Positions 23,172 through 34,484 of a DNA stretch of 64,000 nt are shown here, piece by piece. The notes beneath the pieces are model-generated. The model worked only from the letters and a program-made list of their open reading frames with translations, was not told where the DNA came from and ran no database searches. Location: assembly GCA_904066235.2 (NCBI GenBank), contig CAJFCV020000003.1, positions 930,001 to 994,000 on the forward strand. The letters are read 5' to 3'. Both the position numbers and the translations under genes were made by a program. The stretch comes from Bursaphelenchus xylophilus. Lineage: Eukaryota; Nematoda; Chromadorea; Rhabditida; Aphelenchoididae. Numbering within the stretch: position 1 is the first letter of the stretch; each line of letters begins with the position of its first letter.

Positions 23172-23525
23172 TGCTCGGCAGATGTAATCGCCAAGCGTTC
23201 CAAAATTCCTCTTTGTCAGCCACTGAGAATTCAGAGCCGAAACATAAGCTAACCTCAAACTTGGGTTAATAAACCGAAGATATCCCCTTTCGTTGAAGCT
23301 TTCATTGTTTCCCTCCCCTTTTTTCTAATGGGGAAAGCCGTCTTTTGGGAGACAATTGATTTCTCTAGCGCTCTCCTGTTTTTCTCTAATAAAACGGATA
23401 ATCATTCGTCGCTCTATATTTCTCTGCCAGCCACCGAAAAGAAGGCTTATCTCGCCAAACAAGGCGTTGCGTTGGATTTGGTTCTGATTGAAAGACTACT
23501 ACCTGAAAAATTCGTTCACTAAAAC
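23172..23525 (+). repeat. LTR-like repeat, copy 2 (divergent)
   Basis: TGCTCGGCAGATGTAATCGC onward follows the copy at 21356 through the AATAAA signal and then diverges. Confidence 0.5.
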
Positions 23526-23946
23526 CATGGCTTTGCGCTGTTGACAGTCTCTTTTTATAAGAAATTCCGTACCGAAGACGCCTTTCAACTCTCCTATCTA
23601 AACTTACTAGCGCTTGGGAAGTAGCGGTCCAGCTCAAGAAATCCTCCGTTAATAAATGAGGCTTCACAACAGATAGGGCTTACTAAAATATATTGTGACA
23701 CGGATCGAAAGAGGACTTCTTCGCGATCATAACGACACAAAAATCATGCCTTAGCGCCCTCTGGCTTATGATTTACAAGCGATGGAAAGAAAATTTTGTC
23801 ATCACGTTTTTGCCGTTTGCATAAAAAGTGCACCGAAAGTGCATCAACTGCTATGATTTTTTGGGTGTGATGTTAGATTGTCCCATAATGTTTCTATGCC
23901 GAATTGGAGGTTCTAGGCCCAACGGCCCCCATTTTAGAAGAATTTA

Positions 23947-24260
23947 TGTGCTCAGCAGATGCAACTGCCAAGCGTTCTAAAATTTCTCTTTATCAGCCAC
24001 TGAGAATTCAGAGCCGAAACATGAGCTAACCTCAAACTTGGGTTAATAAACCGAAGACTATTCCTTTCGCGTTAAACTTCACTAGGAAACAGCTCGTTTT
24101 TCAAACGGGGAACAGCCGTTTTTTGGAGTTAATTCGTCTCTCTGACGTCTCCATATCATTTCGCTCTTTTTTCGACATTCTCTATCTCAAGCGCTCTCTC
24201 TCGCATTGCGTTATTTCGCGGAGAGGTAAGCAGAGATCACGTCTAAAGCTTATAGAGAGG
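23947..24260 (+). repeat. LTR-like repeat, copy 3 (partial)
   Basis: Starts 'tgtgctcagcagatgcaact' and follows copy 1 through 'ttaataaaccgaag' and the following 'gggaacagccgttttttgga' region. Confidence 0.5.
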
Positions 24261-24390
24261 AAGGGAGATGAATAGACAGAAATCATTCAGACACTTCAAA
24301 GAGCATTATAGCTGACAATTAACCCTGTATTATTGCGGTTTCTCATATCAAAGTTTGACGTCTGATAACTTAGCCTTGCTGAGAAAGGGA

Positions 24391-25275
24391 TTTCTTCGGT
24401 TTATTAACCCAAGTTTGAGGATAGCTCATGTCTCGGCTCTGAATTCTCAGTGGCTGATAAAGCAAAATGATGGAACGCTTGGCGATTACATCTGCCGAAC
24501 ACATACAAATAAGAACAAGATCAGTGTATGGTAGATTATAAACCGACTTCTTCGTTTAGCACGTATTTCCGCCATCAATAGCCTCTGGCTGCTACACAGA
24601 AACGAAACATCGCATTCGGATAGCGAGAGTCGAAGAAACAGAGAGCGCGGCGAGACACTGCGTTCTCAATGTGAGAAAGCGTAGGCCGCTAGAGAAGCGA
24701 ATCACCTCCCAAAGAGGTTGGTTTCCTATTCGAAGAGCAAGGAGGGAAATAGATAAGGCTTCAACGGAGGGGAATTTCTTCGGTTTATTAACCCAAGTTT
24801 GAGGTTAGCTCATGTTTCGGCTCTGAATTCTCAGTGGCTGATAAAGCAAAATGATGGAACGCTTGGCGATTACATCTGCCGAACACATACAAATAAGAAC
24901 AAGATCAGTGTATGGTAGATTATAAACCGACTTCTTCGTTTAGCACGTATTTCCGCCATCAATAGCCTCTGGCTGCTACACAGAAACGAAACATCGCATT
25001 CGGATAGCGAGAGTCGAAGAAACAGAGAGCGCGGCGAGACACTGCGTTCTCAATGTGAGAAAGCGTAGGCCGCTAGAGAAGCGAATCACCTCCCAAAGAG
25101 GTTGGTTTCCTATTCGAAGAGCAAGGAGGGAAATAGATAAGGCTTCAACGGAGGGGAATTTCTTCGGTTTATTAACCCAAGTTTGAGGTTAGCTCATGTT
25201 TCGGCTCTGAATTCTCAGTGGCTGATGAAGAGAAATTTTGGAATGCTTGGCGGTTATATCTGCTGGGCACATATG
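24391..25275 (-). repeat. Tandem array of the LTR-like repeat, period 384
   Basis: The word 'tttcttcggtttattaaccc' recurs at 24391, 24775 and 25159, exactly 384 apart. The first two units are almost identical, with only a few differences near the start of the first; the third is partial. Relative to copies 1-3 the array is inverted. Near-identity implies a recent duplication. Confidence 0.8.
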
Positions 25276-25308
25276 TATGTTTTTATGGCTAGTTTTTGAT
25301 CACTAATC

Positions 25309-26884
25309 TCATTCTCCCTTGCAGTTCTGGCACCTCTTTCCATGAGCAGGGCATTCTGATGTTGTAGTGTATGGACGAGCCTTCTAAAATAATAAAACCA
25401 TCTTTCCATTGCTGACAAACAAAGCTCACCGTCAAGTCGAGGGTTCTGTTGACTTTCGGAAGCTTTGTTCCCAAGAACTCGCTGATCCTCTTCTTTCCCA
25501 TCTCTTTATTTCCGTACATCCCGGCATGACTTTCGTTCGTGCGCACTCTAACATAGTCGTACTGCTCTTTGATGGTTTTTTCGTTCAAATCATTCGCTTC
25601 CGCGTACTCCATCCACGCCGCGCCGAACTGCGAGGCCAAGCACCACTCCATCAACGAACCCGAGATATTGTAGCAGTACGTTTCGTAGGAGCTCTCGTTG
25701 TTGTTGGCCGAGGTGAGGGCCAGAATGTTGTCAAAGCCGTTCAAGGTCTCCTCCACCATGCTGCCGGAGAAGCAAGCGTCCACAAAAAGGAGCATTTCCT
25801 TGAACATTCGCTTGGTCTGCATGGTCTTCAACACGTCGAGAAGCTGCTTGTCTGTCAGTAAATTATCGGGAAATTGAAGTAGTCTTTTCCCGCCATGATC
25901 AGTGTAATACACGAAAACGCGGTCGTTTTCGGTACTGTTCAGCACCCTCTGAACTTCGTTGGTCTTGTTCCCGGTGAGGACGTGAATAAAGTTCTCAACT
26001 GTTACATTCTTCCCTTTGTAATCAATTTGGCAACCGTCGTAGACGTCTCTTTTGAAGCTGGGGTCGTGGAACAGTTTTCCGCGGTGTGGGTTCCTGAAAA
26101 TCATGTTGTTGCGGTTGTCCAAAAAATTAGGCCAAGGTCGTAACGGAATATATTCAATGATTTTTTCGGCCGAGAGAGTACGCAAGTCGCAAAGAGCGGG
26201 AAGAGAAAAAACACTTTTTTTGCCATATCTTTGCCTTTTTCGTGCGGAAAAATTCATTTTTTGTGAAAACATTATTCTGTACGGTAGAAGTAGGCTCATC
26301 TTTTCCTGTTTTATAAAAATGCAGCAAAACACCTCCCTTTGTAACTAAAAAACTCCTTTCTCTCACAAAAATGGCGGGCGTATTTGGAGTAATTTCACTT
26401 GGACAGGGAGGTATTTTGCTGCGTTTTTGATGCTTCCCGGATGCAAAATGGAGACGTTTTTGGACACTGGATCAGGTCCGCCGCTGCATGCGCCAGTCGC
26501 TTAATTATTTTATACTGGCCGCCTGGGCCGGCCTAAGTCTCGTAGGACATGACTCGCTAGGTCGCGCAACAAGTAAACACTTCAATGTCAGATCCTACAG
26601 TGTATCGTTGACGATGTTATCATACATCATCGTGATGATATTTTCCTCTTTGACGCCGTGCTCCCTCAAAACATGGTAGGCATGACATCCGTTCGCTTGA
26701 TGCCGATAATTGTCAAATCCTTCGGAGCCAACGACAATTACAGCATGGATATCGCCTTCTTCATCGTTCTTTGGCAGAGTCTTCTCCAGCGGTCTGCAAT
26801 TGGCCGAATAGATGACAAATTTTTTTGGACTTACGATGACAAAACCAAGCGCGCCAAACTAACCAACAACACAGCTCGGAACAT
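25309..26884 (-). CDS. LGMN-1, legumain-like cysteine protease without prodomain
   Basis: Family C13 asparaginyl endopeptidase, a lysosomal or secreted protease. Exons 26884-26835, 26793-26599, 26093-25430 and 25383-25309 give 327 residues. Start MFRAVLLVSLARLVLSS is a signal peptide. Catalytic His148 (YYTDHGG) and Cys189 (FVDACFSGS) are present, as is NYRHQ (45-49) with the active-site Asn and the Arg-His pair of the S1 pocket. Glu before Ala-Cys, usual in legumains, is Asp here. The protein ends about 105 residues earlier than LGMN-2, with a Cys-rich KRCQNCKGE tail, so the C-terminal prodomain is missing. Intron 2 donor is the weak CT|GTAGGA and the intron carries F3 and F2 fragments. Upstream TATAAAA at about 26930 (minus). 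Confidence 0.85.
26100..26310. repeat. F3 half element in LGMN-1 intron 2
   Basis: 'gaatatattcaatgatt', 'ggccgagagagtacgc' and 'tttttgccatatctttgcc' match the middle and one arm of F3; it breaks off at about 26310 where an F2 piece starts. Confidence 0.55.
26318..26486. repeat. F2 element, left end truncated
   Basis: 'gcagcaaaacacctccc' to 'ggatcaggtccgccgctg': right arm complete, left arm cut short at its junction with the F3 fragment. Confidence 0.6.
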
Positions 26885-27184
26885 TTGCAAAAACTTGAAA
26901 TTTTTCTCAATCGGTGTTCTTTTTATACAGGAAGATTGTATAAAATTTTCGAAGCAAATACCATAACATAAAGTCCCTTTTGGTAGTCCCTTTTGGCGCC
27001 ACAATTATAATGGATATATTTTTTGAATTTCCCGACAAATTAAATGCTTTTGAAACAATCACATATACCGTACTTTATGATTCATCTTGCTAGTCAGTTA
27101 TCCCTTTTTTTATCAAAATAAATTCGCCAACGTTTTTTGGATGCAGTTTATTAGACAATTTGTAGAAATCTCAACTTTGGCTGT

Positions 27185-28981
27185 TTATAGAACTTTAACG
27201 TTTCGCCTTTCCTGCCAATGGCTTTTCAAAAGCCCCACGATCTCATCAGAAGTCATCGCATAACATAGGCTGATTATCTTGTGCATGAACTTGGCAATGT
27301 AAGGGTTCTAAAACAGTGGCATTTACACGTTGAAAGAATGCTACATACGTCTGACAGTTTGTAGCAGTGCTCGCTAAAGTAAGTAATCACGTCATGATGG
27401 CATTGATAGTCTTTGATCGGCTTGTGCTCGGAAGTGAGCTCTCGGAGCTCTTTAGTAGTCACGACTTTCTTAATGAAACCGTTGATGTCAACCTCGGCAA
27501 TCTTTCTATTGGTCAAAAGACTGTCAATTTCCTTGTGAAGCTTGGCTGCTTCTTGATCATTGCCATTGGATGTATGAGTCTCCAGCAGTCGCTGCATTCG
27601 GGAAAGCGCAGGGTCGGTGGTGCCTTGTTCCGCAACAAATTCGATCTAGAAATTTTGATTTTTTACTATGATATATCAGGTCATCGAGACGATAATGAGC
27701 ATATTGTTGCTAAGCCGATCTCGTCAAGTAAAAAGAAATTCGATTTTGACGCGGCGCCCGACGGGCTGATAGTACCTTAAGCCGAACTCAACCTCTGTAC
27801 AACGAACCCGTTTGATAACGAAAAATAATGAGAACAATGTTGCTGCGTCGCTCGGGTCGATTTGTGCTACTGGGATTTGTTTTCCAGTAGCACAATTCAT
27901 TTTCTCGGCGGCGATGCGATTTTCGATGCGACATTGTGCTCATTATTTTCCCGACAGACTGACGAAACACATACCGGCTCTCGATCCAGAAGGTTGCCGC
28001 CTTCGCCGCCCTGAAACTCGTCAATCGTCTCCTCCGCAATCTTTTTACTCCCAAACTGTTGCGCGTGACTTGTCGTCGTCCTTCGCTTCACATTTTCATA
28101 CTCATCTTGCAGCGTTGTCATGTGAAGGTCGTTGGCGTCGGAGAACTCCATCCACGCCACGGAGAATTCATCTCCCAAATACTCCATCACCTCTTCGGAC
28201 CAGTAGGTTGCGCTGGACGGTTCGTGGTCGTTGGCGGCCGTAATGACATACAGGTCTTTGTAATAGGGCGCTGTGTTTTCGAACACGCTGCCCGAGAAGC
28301 AGGCTTCCACGTAGAAAACCAGCTCCTTGTACTTCTTGTTCTCAGTCATCTCGGCAATCGTTTTGTTGAGCTGGTGCGCCGACAGCTCTTCGCGCGGAAA
28401 ATTGACGTACCCAGGGCCTCCATGATCAACGAAGTAGACGAAGACTCGATCGTTGGCGGTGGTGTTCAAGACCGGCCCCGAGCTGCTGGGTTTTCCGGAT
28501 AGGGCGTTCAAAAAGTTGTCAACTGTTACCTGCTCCGCGCGATAATCAATTTTACAGCCTTCATAATAGTTGCGCGTGAGGTTGGGATGATTATACAAGG
28601 TTCCCGGGAATCTGGCGCTAAAAATTTGGGTTCAACTTTAACACAGTTAACAATTTATGAAAAACGCAAATGAAGACACTGAGCAGCTACTGAGAAGCAC
28701 GCAACTTCTTACCTTGCGTCGTTGGCGATGTTGTCATAGTTCAGCTGAATGATATTTTCCTCCTTTACCCCATGCTCCCTCAGAACATGGTAGGCGTGAC
28801 ATGCGTCCGCCTGATGTCGGTAATCTTCATCCGATCCGACCGCAATGACAGCGTGAATTTCCCCGTCCTCGTGGCTGAGAGAATTTGGGAGTACGAACCT
28901 AGGAGATGATGACGACGGCGTACGGACTTACGACACTCCCAGAAGGCAGTACGATGACATGAAGATGGTGGGCAACCACAT
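27185..28981 (-). CDS. LGMN-2, full-length legumain-like protease
   Basis: Exons 28981-28932, 28898-28713, 28617-27975, 27645-27349 and 27307-27185 give 432 residues, essentially the length of human legumain (433). Signal-peptide-like start [17 protein letters not shown]. Catalytic His144 (VDHGG) and Cys185 (YVEACFSGS) are in place. The usual N-Y-R-H-Q reads D-Y-R-H-Q after a two-residue deletion, so the active-site Asn is replaced. Residues about 294-432 are the legumain C-terminal prodomain (LSAM-type helices), with [32 protein letters not shown] and a final [14 protein letters not shown]. Intron 3 holds two F1 elements. TATAAAATA lies 55-65 bases upstream of the ATG. Head-to-head with LGMN-3, 374 bases apart. 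Confidence 0.88.
27671..27774. repeat. F1 deletion derivative in LGMN-2 intron 3
   Basis: Left part 'tcgagacgataatgagcat' and right end GCCCGACGGGCTGATA of F1 joined with about 50 interior bases missing. Confidence 0.55.
27815..27963. mobile_element. F1 element in LGMN-2 intron 3
   Basis: Interior and right end of F1 intact (TTTTCCCGACAGACTG), left end eroded. It stops 11 bases from the exon 3 donor. Confidence 0.65.
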
Positions 28982-29355
28982 TTTCTCGCTGAATACAGCG
29001 GATCCAGGCCGATATCCTTATTTTATAGAGCTGGGGAACATCCTGTTCTAATGTCGGTGTAATTTAAACTTATAGGTCGCTTGATATTTCGAAGAATCGG
29101 AAATGTTAAAGGCTGAAAAAAAAATAAAGGTCTGCTATTATCATGTACAAATGCCACTTGAAAATTGTTTTTCCGCTAAGCATTTGACTCACTCAGTCAT
29201 CAAGTATACAATGACAATTCCACCAAAGGTCGCCGGAAGCCGTTGACCCCAGTGACGTAGCTACTATGCGCAGTTCAATGGAAGATAATGTCAAAGTACC
29301 AATGAAGGCGCTATAAGAAGCGTATATTTTTTGACCAGTAAGGTATCTGTGAAAC
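28982..29355. promoter_or_regulatory. Divergent promoter of LGMN-2 and LGMN-3
   Basis: 374 bases serve both genes. Minus strand: CTATAAAATAAGG at about 29022-29034. Plus strand: GCTATAAGAAGC at 29310, with GATAATGTC 26-30 bases before it; the matching sites before LGMN-4 read GCTATAAAAAGC and GATAATGTC. A GATA motif is what gut-specific nematode genes use, so intestinal expression is a reasonable inference. Confidence 0.5.
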
Positions 29356-31897
29356 ATGGGTTGGCTTGCAGTCTCGGTGGTTTCTGTCTTGCTTGTGTCG
29401 TGCACATCGTAAGTTGCAGTGTCAACACTTACACCTACACCCATTCAAGGTTCTTCTTGCCGGAAACCAACTCACAAGATGATGGAGAACTGTGGGTAGT
29501 CATTGTGGTCGGTGGGAAAGGCATCAACAACTACGGTGAACATGCAAATGCATGTCACGCCTACCACATCCTGAAGGACCGCGGAATTAAGGACGACCGG
29601 ATTATATTGCTCATGCGCGATGATGTCGCGAATAGTGACGAGTAAGCGCTCATGATTGCAATGCAGTCGCACGACAAATCCAATGAAACCTGTCTATTGC
29701 CAGAAACTGGGCCTAGAGCGAGATGAGGGAAGCCCCTATCCTACAGGTGTGCAAAAAGTTACTTACGTTAGCTGAAAAATCGTTAGGGCGACATTCGAAC
29801 TGTAACTCACGGTTTCTGCTCCATTTGGAAACAACCGGGCTAGGCAATAGTAGACGGAAAAATACAGTATCCTTAATTTGCACGCACATCAAAATTAGTT
29901 GGATTATGCAAATTCCTAGGAAATCCTCACCGAAGGTTCCGTTATATGAGGCTAACTGAGCCTCAAATCGACTCTTTAGAGCTCTGCAATTTGTAAGATA
30001 ACGACAGGCTTTGTTGCACTGGAGTTTGTTGTACAGAGGCTTGACTGTATTTTGCCTTTCTTAACACATGATTTTTTTAGCAACCCGTTCAAGGGAAAGC
30101 TGTTCAATCATCCAAGTCTGAGCCATGACGTCTACAAAGGCTGCACGATTGACTACAACAGCAGCAATGTGACACCCGAAACGTTTAAGAATGTGTTGAT
30201 CGGGAACAACACTGGTGATGGGCCGGTCCTGGAGTCTACGGAGAAGGATCGGTTGTTCATCTACTTCACCGACCACGGCGGACCCGATGTCCTTTTGTTT
30301 CCCGACGCGTGGGAGCAGCCCGAAGGGCAGACGTTTTCTTCTGCAGACTTGGACGAGTCCTTGCGAATAATGACAGAGAAAAAGATGTATAAGGAGATTC
30401 TCTTCTACGTCGAAGCCTGCGAGTCCGGCAGTGTTACCGAAAACGTAATTCCAAAATATCCCAACGTTCTGGCGATTACCGCAGCCTCTCCTACTGAAAA
30501 TGCGGCGATGACGTATTGCAAAGACTATTCCGGTAACTACATCTGCCTTGGTTGCGAGTTTTCGGTGGCATGGCTGGAGTATGACGACGCCAACAACACA
30601 AATACTCATACGCTTCAGGATCAGTTTGAGGTGATAAAAGCAGGCACCAAATACAGTCACGCCAGCATTTACGGAGATCGCAAGCTGCTGAACAGAAAGA
30701 TCAGCGACTTCCAAGGAGTGCAAAAGCAAATCCGCCCTCAAATTGTGAGTGTAGACTTATTCTCGGTTTGTTTCACTCCGTCGCAAAAATAATACTTTTT
30801 TCGAGCCTGTTAATTTCCCAACAGCGCCGCACGTCAAACTGAGGAGTCCGGTGACCGGAATAGACTCTTCGCTATCGGTTTTTTACACTTCGTCTTAATT
30901 TCGCAGAGAAATAGAGAAAAAAGACACGCAAAAACGTACTCTCTCGCCCCAAAAATTCCCCATTTCTCCCCCGACAAAACGTTTTTTCGCGTCTTTTTTT
31001 TTGACAAACTGCCAATCCATTCACCGGACTGTTTTAGCTTATCTCAGTTTGACGTGCGCCGGTCTAGCTGGCGCATGGCTCTGTGACACTTTGTTGCGAC
31101 AAATCCATATTATTTTTCCGACGGACTGTTACAGTAAGAATATTTGTGCAACAAACTCCTGAACCCTCTGTATAAGGAGCAATTTCAGAGGTCCAAAGTA
31201 AAATTTTTGGGCCAAAGTTATCTCCGTGTAACAAAACCCTTCTGTAAAAATCTGTTTTTTGTACCTTTCGCTGCGCAGAGGTTTCACTACAGTGTACAGC
31301 GACGGACCTGATTAAGCGGCAAAAGACGTACAATTTTGCATCCAGGAAGTATCGAAAATGTAGCAATTGCCTCCCTCTACAACCAAAAAACCTCGTTTTG
31401 AAAGGCGCGCCCTTTCGCTCACAAAAAGAGCGGGCGTGCGAGTTTTTCAATTGGAGAGGGAGGTGTTTTGCCACATTTTTTTAGTACTTCCCGGAGGCAA
31501 AATGCTACATTTTCTGCCACTGAATAAGGCCCTCCATTGCATTTACCATGCTCTTTTGCGCTATTATTGGAACAAAATGTATCTCCGTATAGCAAAACTC
31601 CTCTATAATAACTCTATTTTCTGGCTCCATGCGATTCGCTGCGCAAAGTTTCCACTGTATCTTCCATGCTTTTTTGCGCTACTAGTTTATATTGCTCGCT
31701 ATAAACATCAACATTTTCAGGCGACGGATAAGTATGAATACGAGTCAATCCCAATAAGACAGGTCCCAATATGGCGCAGAGAGAAACAACTTCAAAGAGC
31801 TGTTGCCAATAGAAATGAAGAAGAGATTGCTCGTCTGCAGATGGAGTTGTTGGAATTGAAAGAGTCGCTCAAAAACGCCGGTCACTCAACGGATTGA
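29356..31897 (+). CDS. LGMN-3, legumain-like protease with altered S1 pocket
   Basis: Exons 29356-29408, 29450-29641, 30081-30744 and 31721-31897 give 361 residues. Start MGWLAVSVVSVLLVSCTS is a signal peptide. Catalytic His147 (FTDHGG) and Cys195 (YVEACESGS) are kept. The segment that reads NYRHQ in legumains reads NYGEH, so the Arg-His pair that helps bind the P1 Asn side chain is Gly-Glu. The last exon encodes YEYESIPIRQVPIWRRE and a charged helix that correspond to the activation-peptide linker, then stops; most of the C-terminal prodomain is absent. Intron 3 contains an F1 element split by another insertion, and an F2 element. The twin is LGMN-4. Confidence 0.87.
30775..31134. mobile_element. 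F1 element interrupted by a 240-base insertion
   Basis: F1 (second subtype) ends are at 30775 and 31134. Between about 30823 and 31061 lies a separate inverted-repeat element, GCGCCGCACGTCAAACTGAG at one end and CTCAGTTTGACGTGCGCCGG at the other. The same F1 in LGMN-4 (37388-37525) lacks it. Confidence 0.6.
31298..31539. mobile_element. F2 element in LGMN-3 intron 3
   Basis: Both arms present ('gcatccaggaagtatcg' and 'agtacttcccggaggcaa'). The corresponding element in the other arm is 36986-37222, so the insertion predates the duplication. Confidence 0.65.
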
Positions 31898-31985
31898 TTT
31901 TTAAAGTTAAAACTTATGTTCAAAATCTCGAAATTGTCTTGATCTTTGATTATTAAAGTTGCTTTCAAACATTACATCAGTTTTC

Positions 31986-32379
31986 AATAACCAGAATCAT
32001 ATCCTTTCTTATGCTGCATTACAAACATGGAAGTTTTTGTCTCTGAGTCATCGCGTATAGACAATATAGTATTCTGTGCTGTTTCGAATGGTATAGGTCA
32101 CGTCAATTCACTCCGACATCTCTAATTCACTTTATTTTTTAATAGTGCCTAGTGTAATATCAGAGTGTTCGGCTCGGTACGGGCGCAGTTTGGCTCCAAA
32201 AAAAGGCGAAACTTTAGGTTTTGAAATTTTATTCTGTCTTGTTTTGAATGGTATAGGTCACGGCCTTAAAACGCCAAAGAAAGTACATTTATCGTCCTAG
32301 TTCAATTAGCCGTAGCGTTTTACGGCACGGGAAAAGCCACTATATCTTAGAACTTTATTCAGCGACAATTACTTTCATT
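31986..32379. other. Non-coding spacer with a short direct repeat
   Basis: The phrase 'gaatggtataggtcacg' occurs at about 32087 and 32247. No gene seen. This is the inner edge of the inverted duplication. Confidence 0.4.
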
Positions 32380-33265
32380 TCAATCAAGTCTAACAGTGTG
32401 CCCGTAGACTTTACGGTCGGCCTTCTTCTTGTAAATGAAGTTCTCTTGGATCATGTGCCTGAAGTTATGCGGTATTCCTGAAGATTTTTGTCGATTTTTC
32501 AGCGCGTTGACATACCGTTGCATGTGCCGAGAACTTCAATGTAAGGCTCAAATGTGCCATATTCTTTTTCGGTGCCTTCCAGAAGATAGGTTCCAGGCTC
32601 CGTAATGTGAATCGTTGCCAAGACGTCGTCTTTGATCACTAATTATGAGAAAAGAGTCAATTAGTAAAATTCAGATTTTGATGAAACTTGGCCCAAATTT
32701 AGAATAGTTTTTCCCGAAATACATGCGAGAATCCTAGCTCGCGCTCTGCATAAACAATCGAGATTTTTATATAGATCGAAAGTCGGTGAAAATTTGAGTC
32801 TTTTTTGCTGAATTTGGGCACGAAAAGTTTCATGCCTATTTCTACCACGGAGGGTAATGTTTGAACGAAAAATCAGTGTTTTCCGCATGAAACTGGCAAA
32901 GATATGGCCAAAAGTCTCACGCTCTAAGAACGTTGTGTACTCTCTCGGCGGCAAAGATCGTCCAATATCTCGGTGGCGCTTGCAAAGCGCGAGCTAAAAC
33001 TTTCAGGAATTGAGATTTAGTCCATGTCCGAAGTGTGTGCAAAATTTAAAGAAAATCTGAACGTCACACTTGGGATTCGCCCCTGTTATTTTTAAAAGTC
33101 CCGCTGTAATACATACTTACCATCTAAATCACGAAGGCTGAGAATGGTCGATAAATTTGCAGTGCATTCAATCGTAAGGTTTACACTAACAAATTCTCGT
33201 TCAGGGAAGATAAATCCATGCAGTAAGGAAATGCAGAGCGATGCAAAAAGACACAACAGCAGCAT
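32380..33265 (-). CDS. TTL-2, transthyretin-like secreted protein
   Basis: Exons 33265-33121, 32638-32516 and 32477-32380 give 121 residues. Signal peptide MLLLCLFASLCISLLHG; then EFVSVNLTIECTANLSTIL with DLD closing exon 1, VIKDDVLATIHITEPGTYLLEGTEKEYGTFEPYIEVLGTC in exon 2 and a basic C-terminus (YKKKADRKVYG). Exon 2 is 123 bases and introns are phase 1. Nearest paralogue is TTL-4 (shared CxANLST signature). Intron 1 is mostly an F3 element. Confidence 0.82.
32665..33090. repeat. F3 element in TTL-2 intron 1
   Basis: 'attcagattttgatgaaact' to 'gaacgtcacacttgggattc', arms pairing through 'tagctcgcgctctgc' and 'gcaaagcgcgagcta'. Confidence 0.7.
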
Positions 33266-34194
33266 TTCAGCAGCAACCGTGTGGAGATTGAAAAAAGAGC
33301 CAAGCCTTGGTTTTTGAGATGAAAAGGGAATCAATACACAGCATGACACACTCGTCTGGGAACAGAAATATATCAACGCTGAATTACCAAGTCAATAAAA
33401 AAATTTATAATCAAAACGCGATCTTAGGCAGAGATCAGCCATATGCAACAAGACCAAGTGGTATTTATGCATATGTACAATAAAATACTGTCACTGGCCC
33501 ACCTTTTGGCCTAGAATACCATTCTTGGTGTTTTCGGCCGATTTTGATTCCGCGGAAGAAGATGAGGCCAAACTGATGAAGCTAACAACACAAACGTTCC
33601 CAAAAATGATAAGCTTCCCCAAGTACAGTGCGGGATCTGATTCAGTGGCAAAAAACGTACCATTTTGCATCCGGGAAGCATCAAAAATGTAGCAAAATAC
33701 CTCCCTCTCCAGGTAAAAAAAAGTTTAAAAAAATCTGATTTCAAAAGCGCACCCGCTCTTTTTGTGAGGAAAAGGGCACGCCCTTCAAAACTAAGTTTCT
33801 TCACTTGGATAGGGAGGCATTTTGCTACATTTCTGATGCTTCCCGGATGCAAAATGGTAAATCCAAGCTTGAGTCTATAATGGTTGACAAAATTTTCTTT
33901 CCACCTGGATCTCGGGAACTGCTAGGCCCAGAACCTTGAAATTGGGCACAGAAACACTGTGGAACATTCTAACTCCATACCCAAAAAAATCGTATCATTT
34001 GATGCACTTTACATGCCCTTTTTTTGAAAAAGGCAAAAACCGGATGACAAAATTTTCTTTCCACACTTTTGTAACTCATAAGCAGAGGGTGTTAAGGCAT
34101 GATTGTGGTACGTTCCTAGTATCCCTCATCAACAGAAAGCACCTCCAAGTACCTCCAAAGGGTCCTCTTGAGCTTCAACAACAATCCCAAGACA
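33266..34194. other. Spacer with an F2 element
   Basis: 33266-33620 is the upstream region of TTL-2 with no recognised repeat. 33626-33858 is F2. 33860-34140 is unique, containing the paired phrase 'tgacaaaattttctttccac' at about 33886 and 34045. No gene supported. Confidence 0.4.
33626..33858. mobile_element. F2 element, right end shortened
   Basis: CAGTGCGGGATCTGATTCAG at 33626 after TA; the right arm stops at 'gatgcaaaatggta'. Confidence 0.65.
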
Positions 34195-34262
34195 AATATT
34201 ACGACCAGCGACGTCCGAGGAGTGCAAAAACAATTTTGCCCTCAAATTGTGAGAGCTGCATT
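34195..34262 (+). pseudogene. Relic of a legumain exon 3 end
   Basis: 'cagcgac', then 'gaggagtgcaaaaacaa', then 'ccctcaaattgtgag' match the last ~60 bases of exon 3 of LGMN-3 and LGMN-4, including the GTGAG donor. The flanks do not match and the frame is not continued, so this is a broken fragment. It lies near the centre of the inverted duplication. Confidence 0.6.
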
Positions 34263-34484
34263 TTTCTGGGTGCATGCAGTGAAACATACGTACAGCAAAC
34301 TCCCGTAGGACATACCCTCTGTATAACGAACAAGTTCAGAGGTCCAAATGATACAAACATTCGGTTTTTTTATCGCTTAGTCATACGTGTATGGAGAATG
34401 TAGAAAATTGAACACCTTTAATCAAGTTTATTTTTGCATGAAAAATTTTTGTCACACAGATCTAATATAATGTAACAGATGTTA

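Larger units (their letters stand above)
29083..31985 (+). repeat. Left arm of 3-kb inverted duplication
   Basis: Carries LGMN-3 plus flanks. Its reverse complement is 36537-39550 with LGMN-4. Similarity begins at 'atttcgaagaatcgg' (29087 and reversed near 39543) and ends near 'tttcaaacattacatc' (31960 and reversed near 36545). Exon lengths are identical in both arms. Confidence 0.85.

Noticed and set aside
21356..25275. Possible coding retrotransposon between LTR-like copies
   Set aside because: No frame with reverse transcriptase, integrase or gag features could be found in any of the six frames between the copies.
27645..28617. Read-through of LGMN-2 exon 3 into the frame SVCRENNEH
   Set aside because: The peptide comes from translating an F1 element; a good GTATGT donor ends the exon before it, and exon 4 continues the family sequence.
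30061..30741. 226-codon antisense frame across LGMN-3 exon 3 (and the matching one at 37554-38234)
   Set aside because: It is the shadow of a strongly conserved protease exon, which carries the catalytic motifs on the other strand.
33936..34403. 155-codon plus-strand frame
   Set aside because: It runs across the legumain relic and unrelated spacer; the apparent frame is chance.
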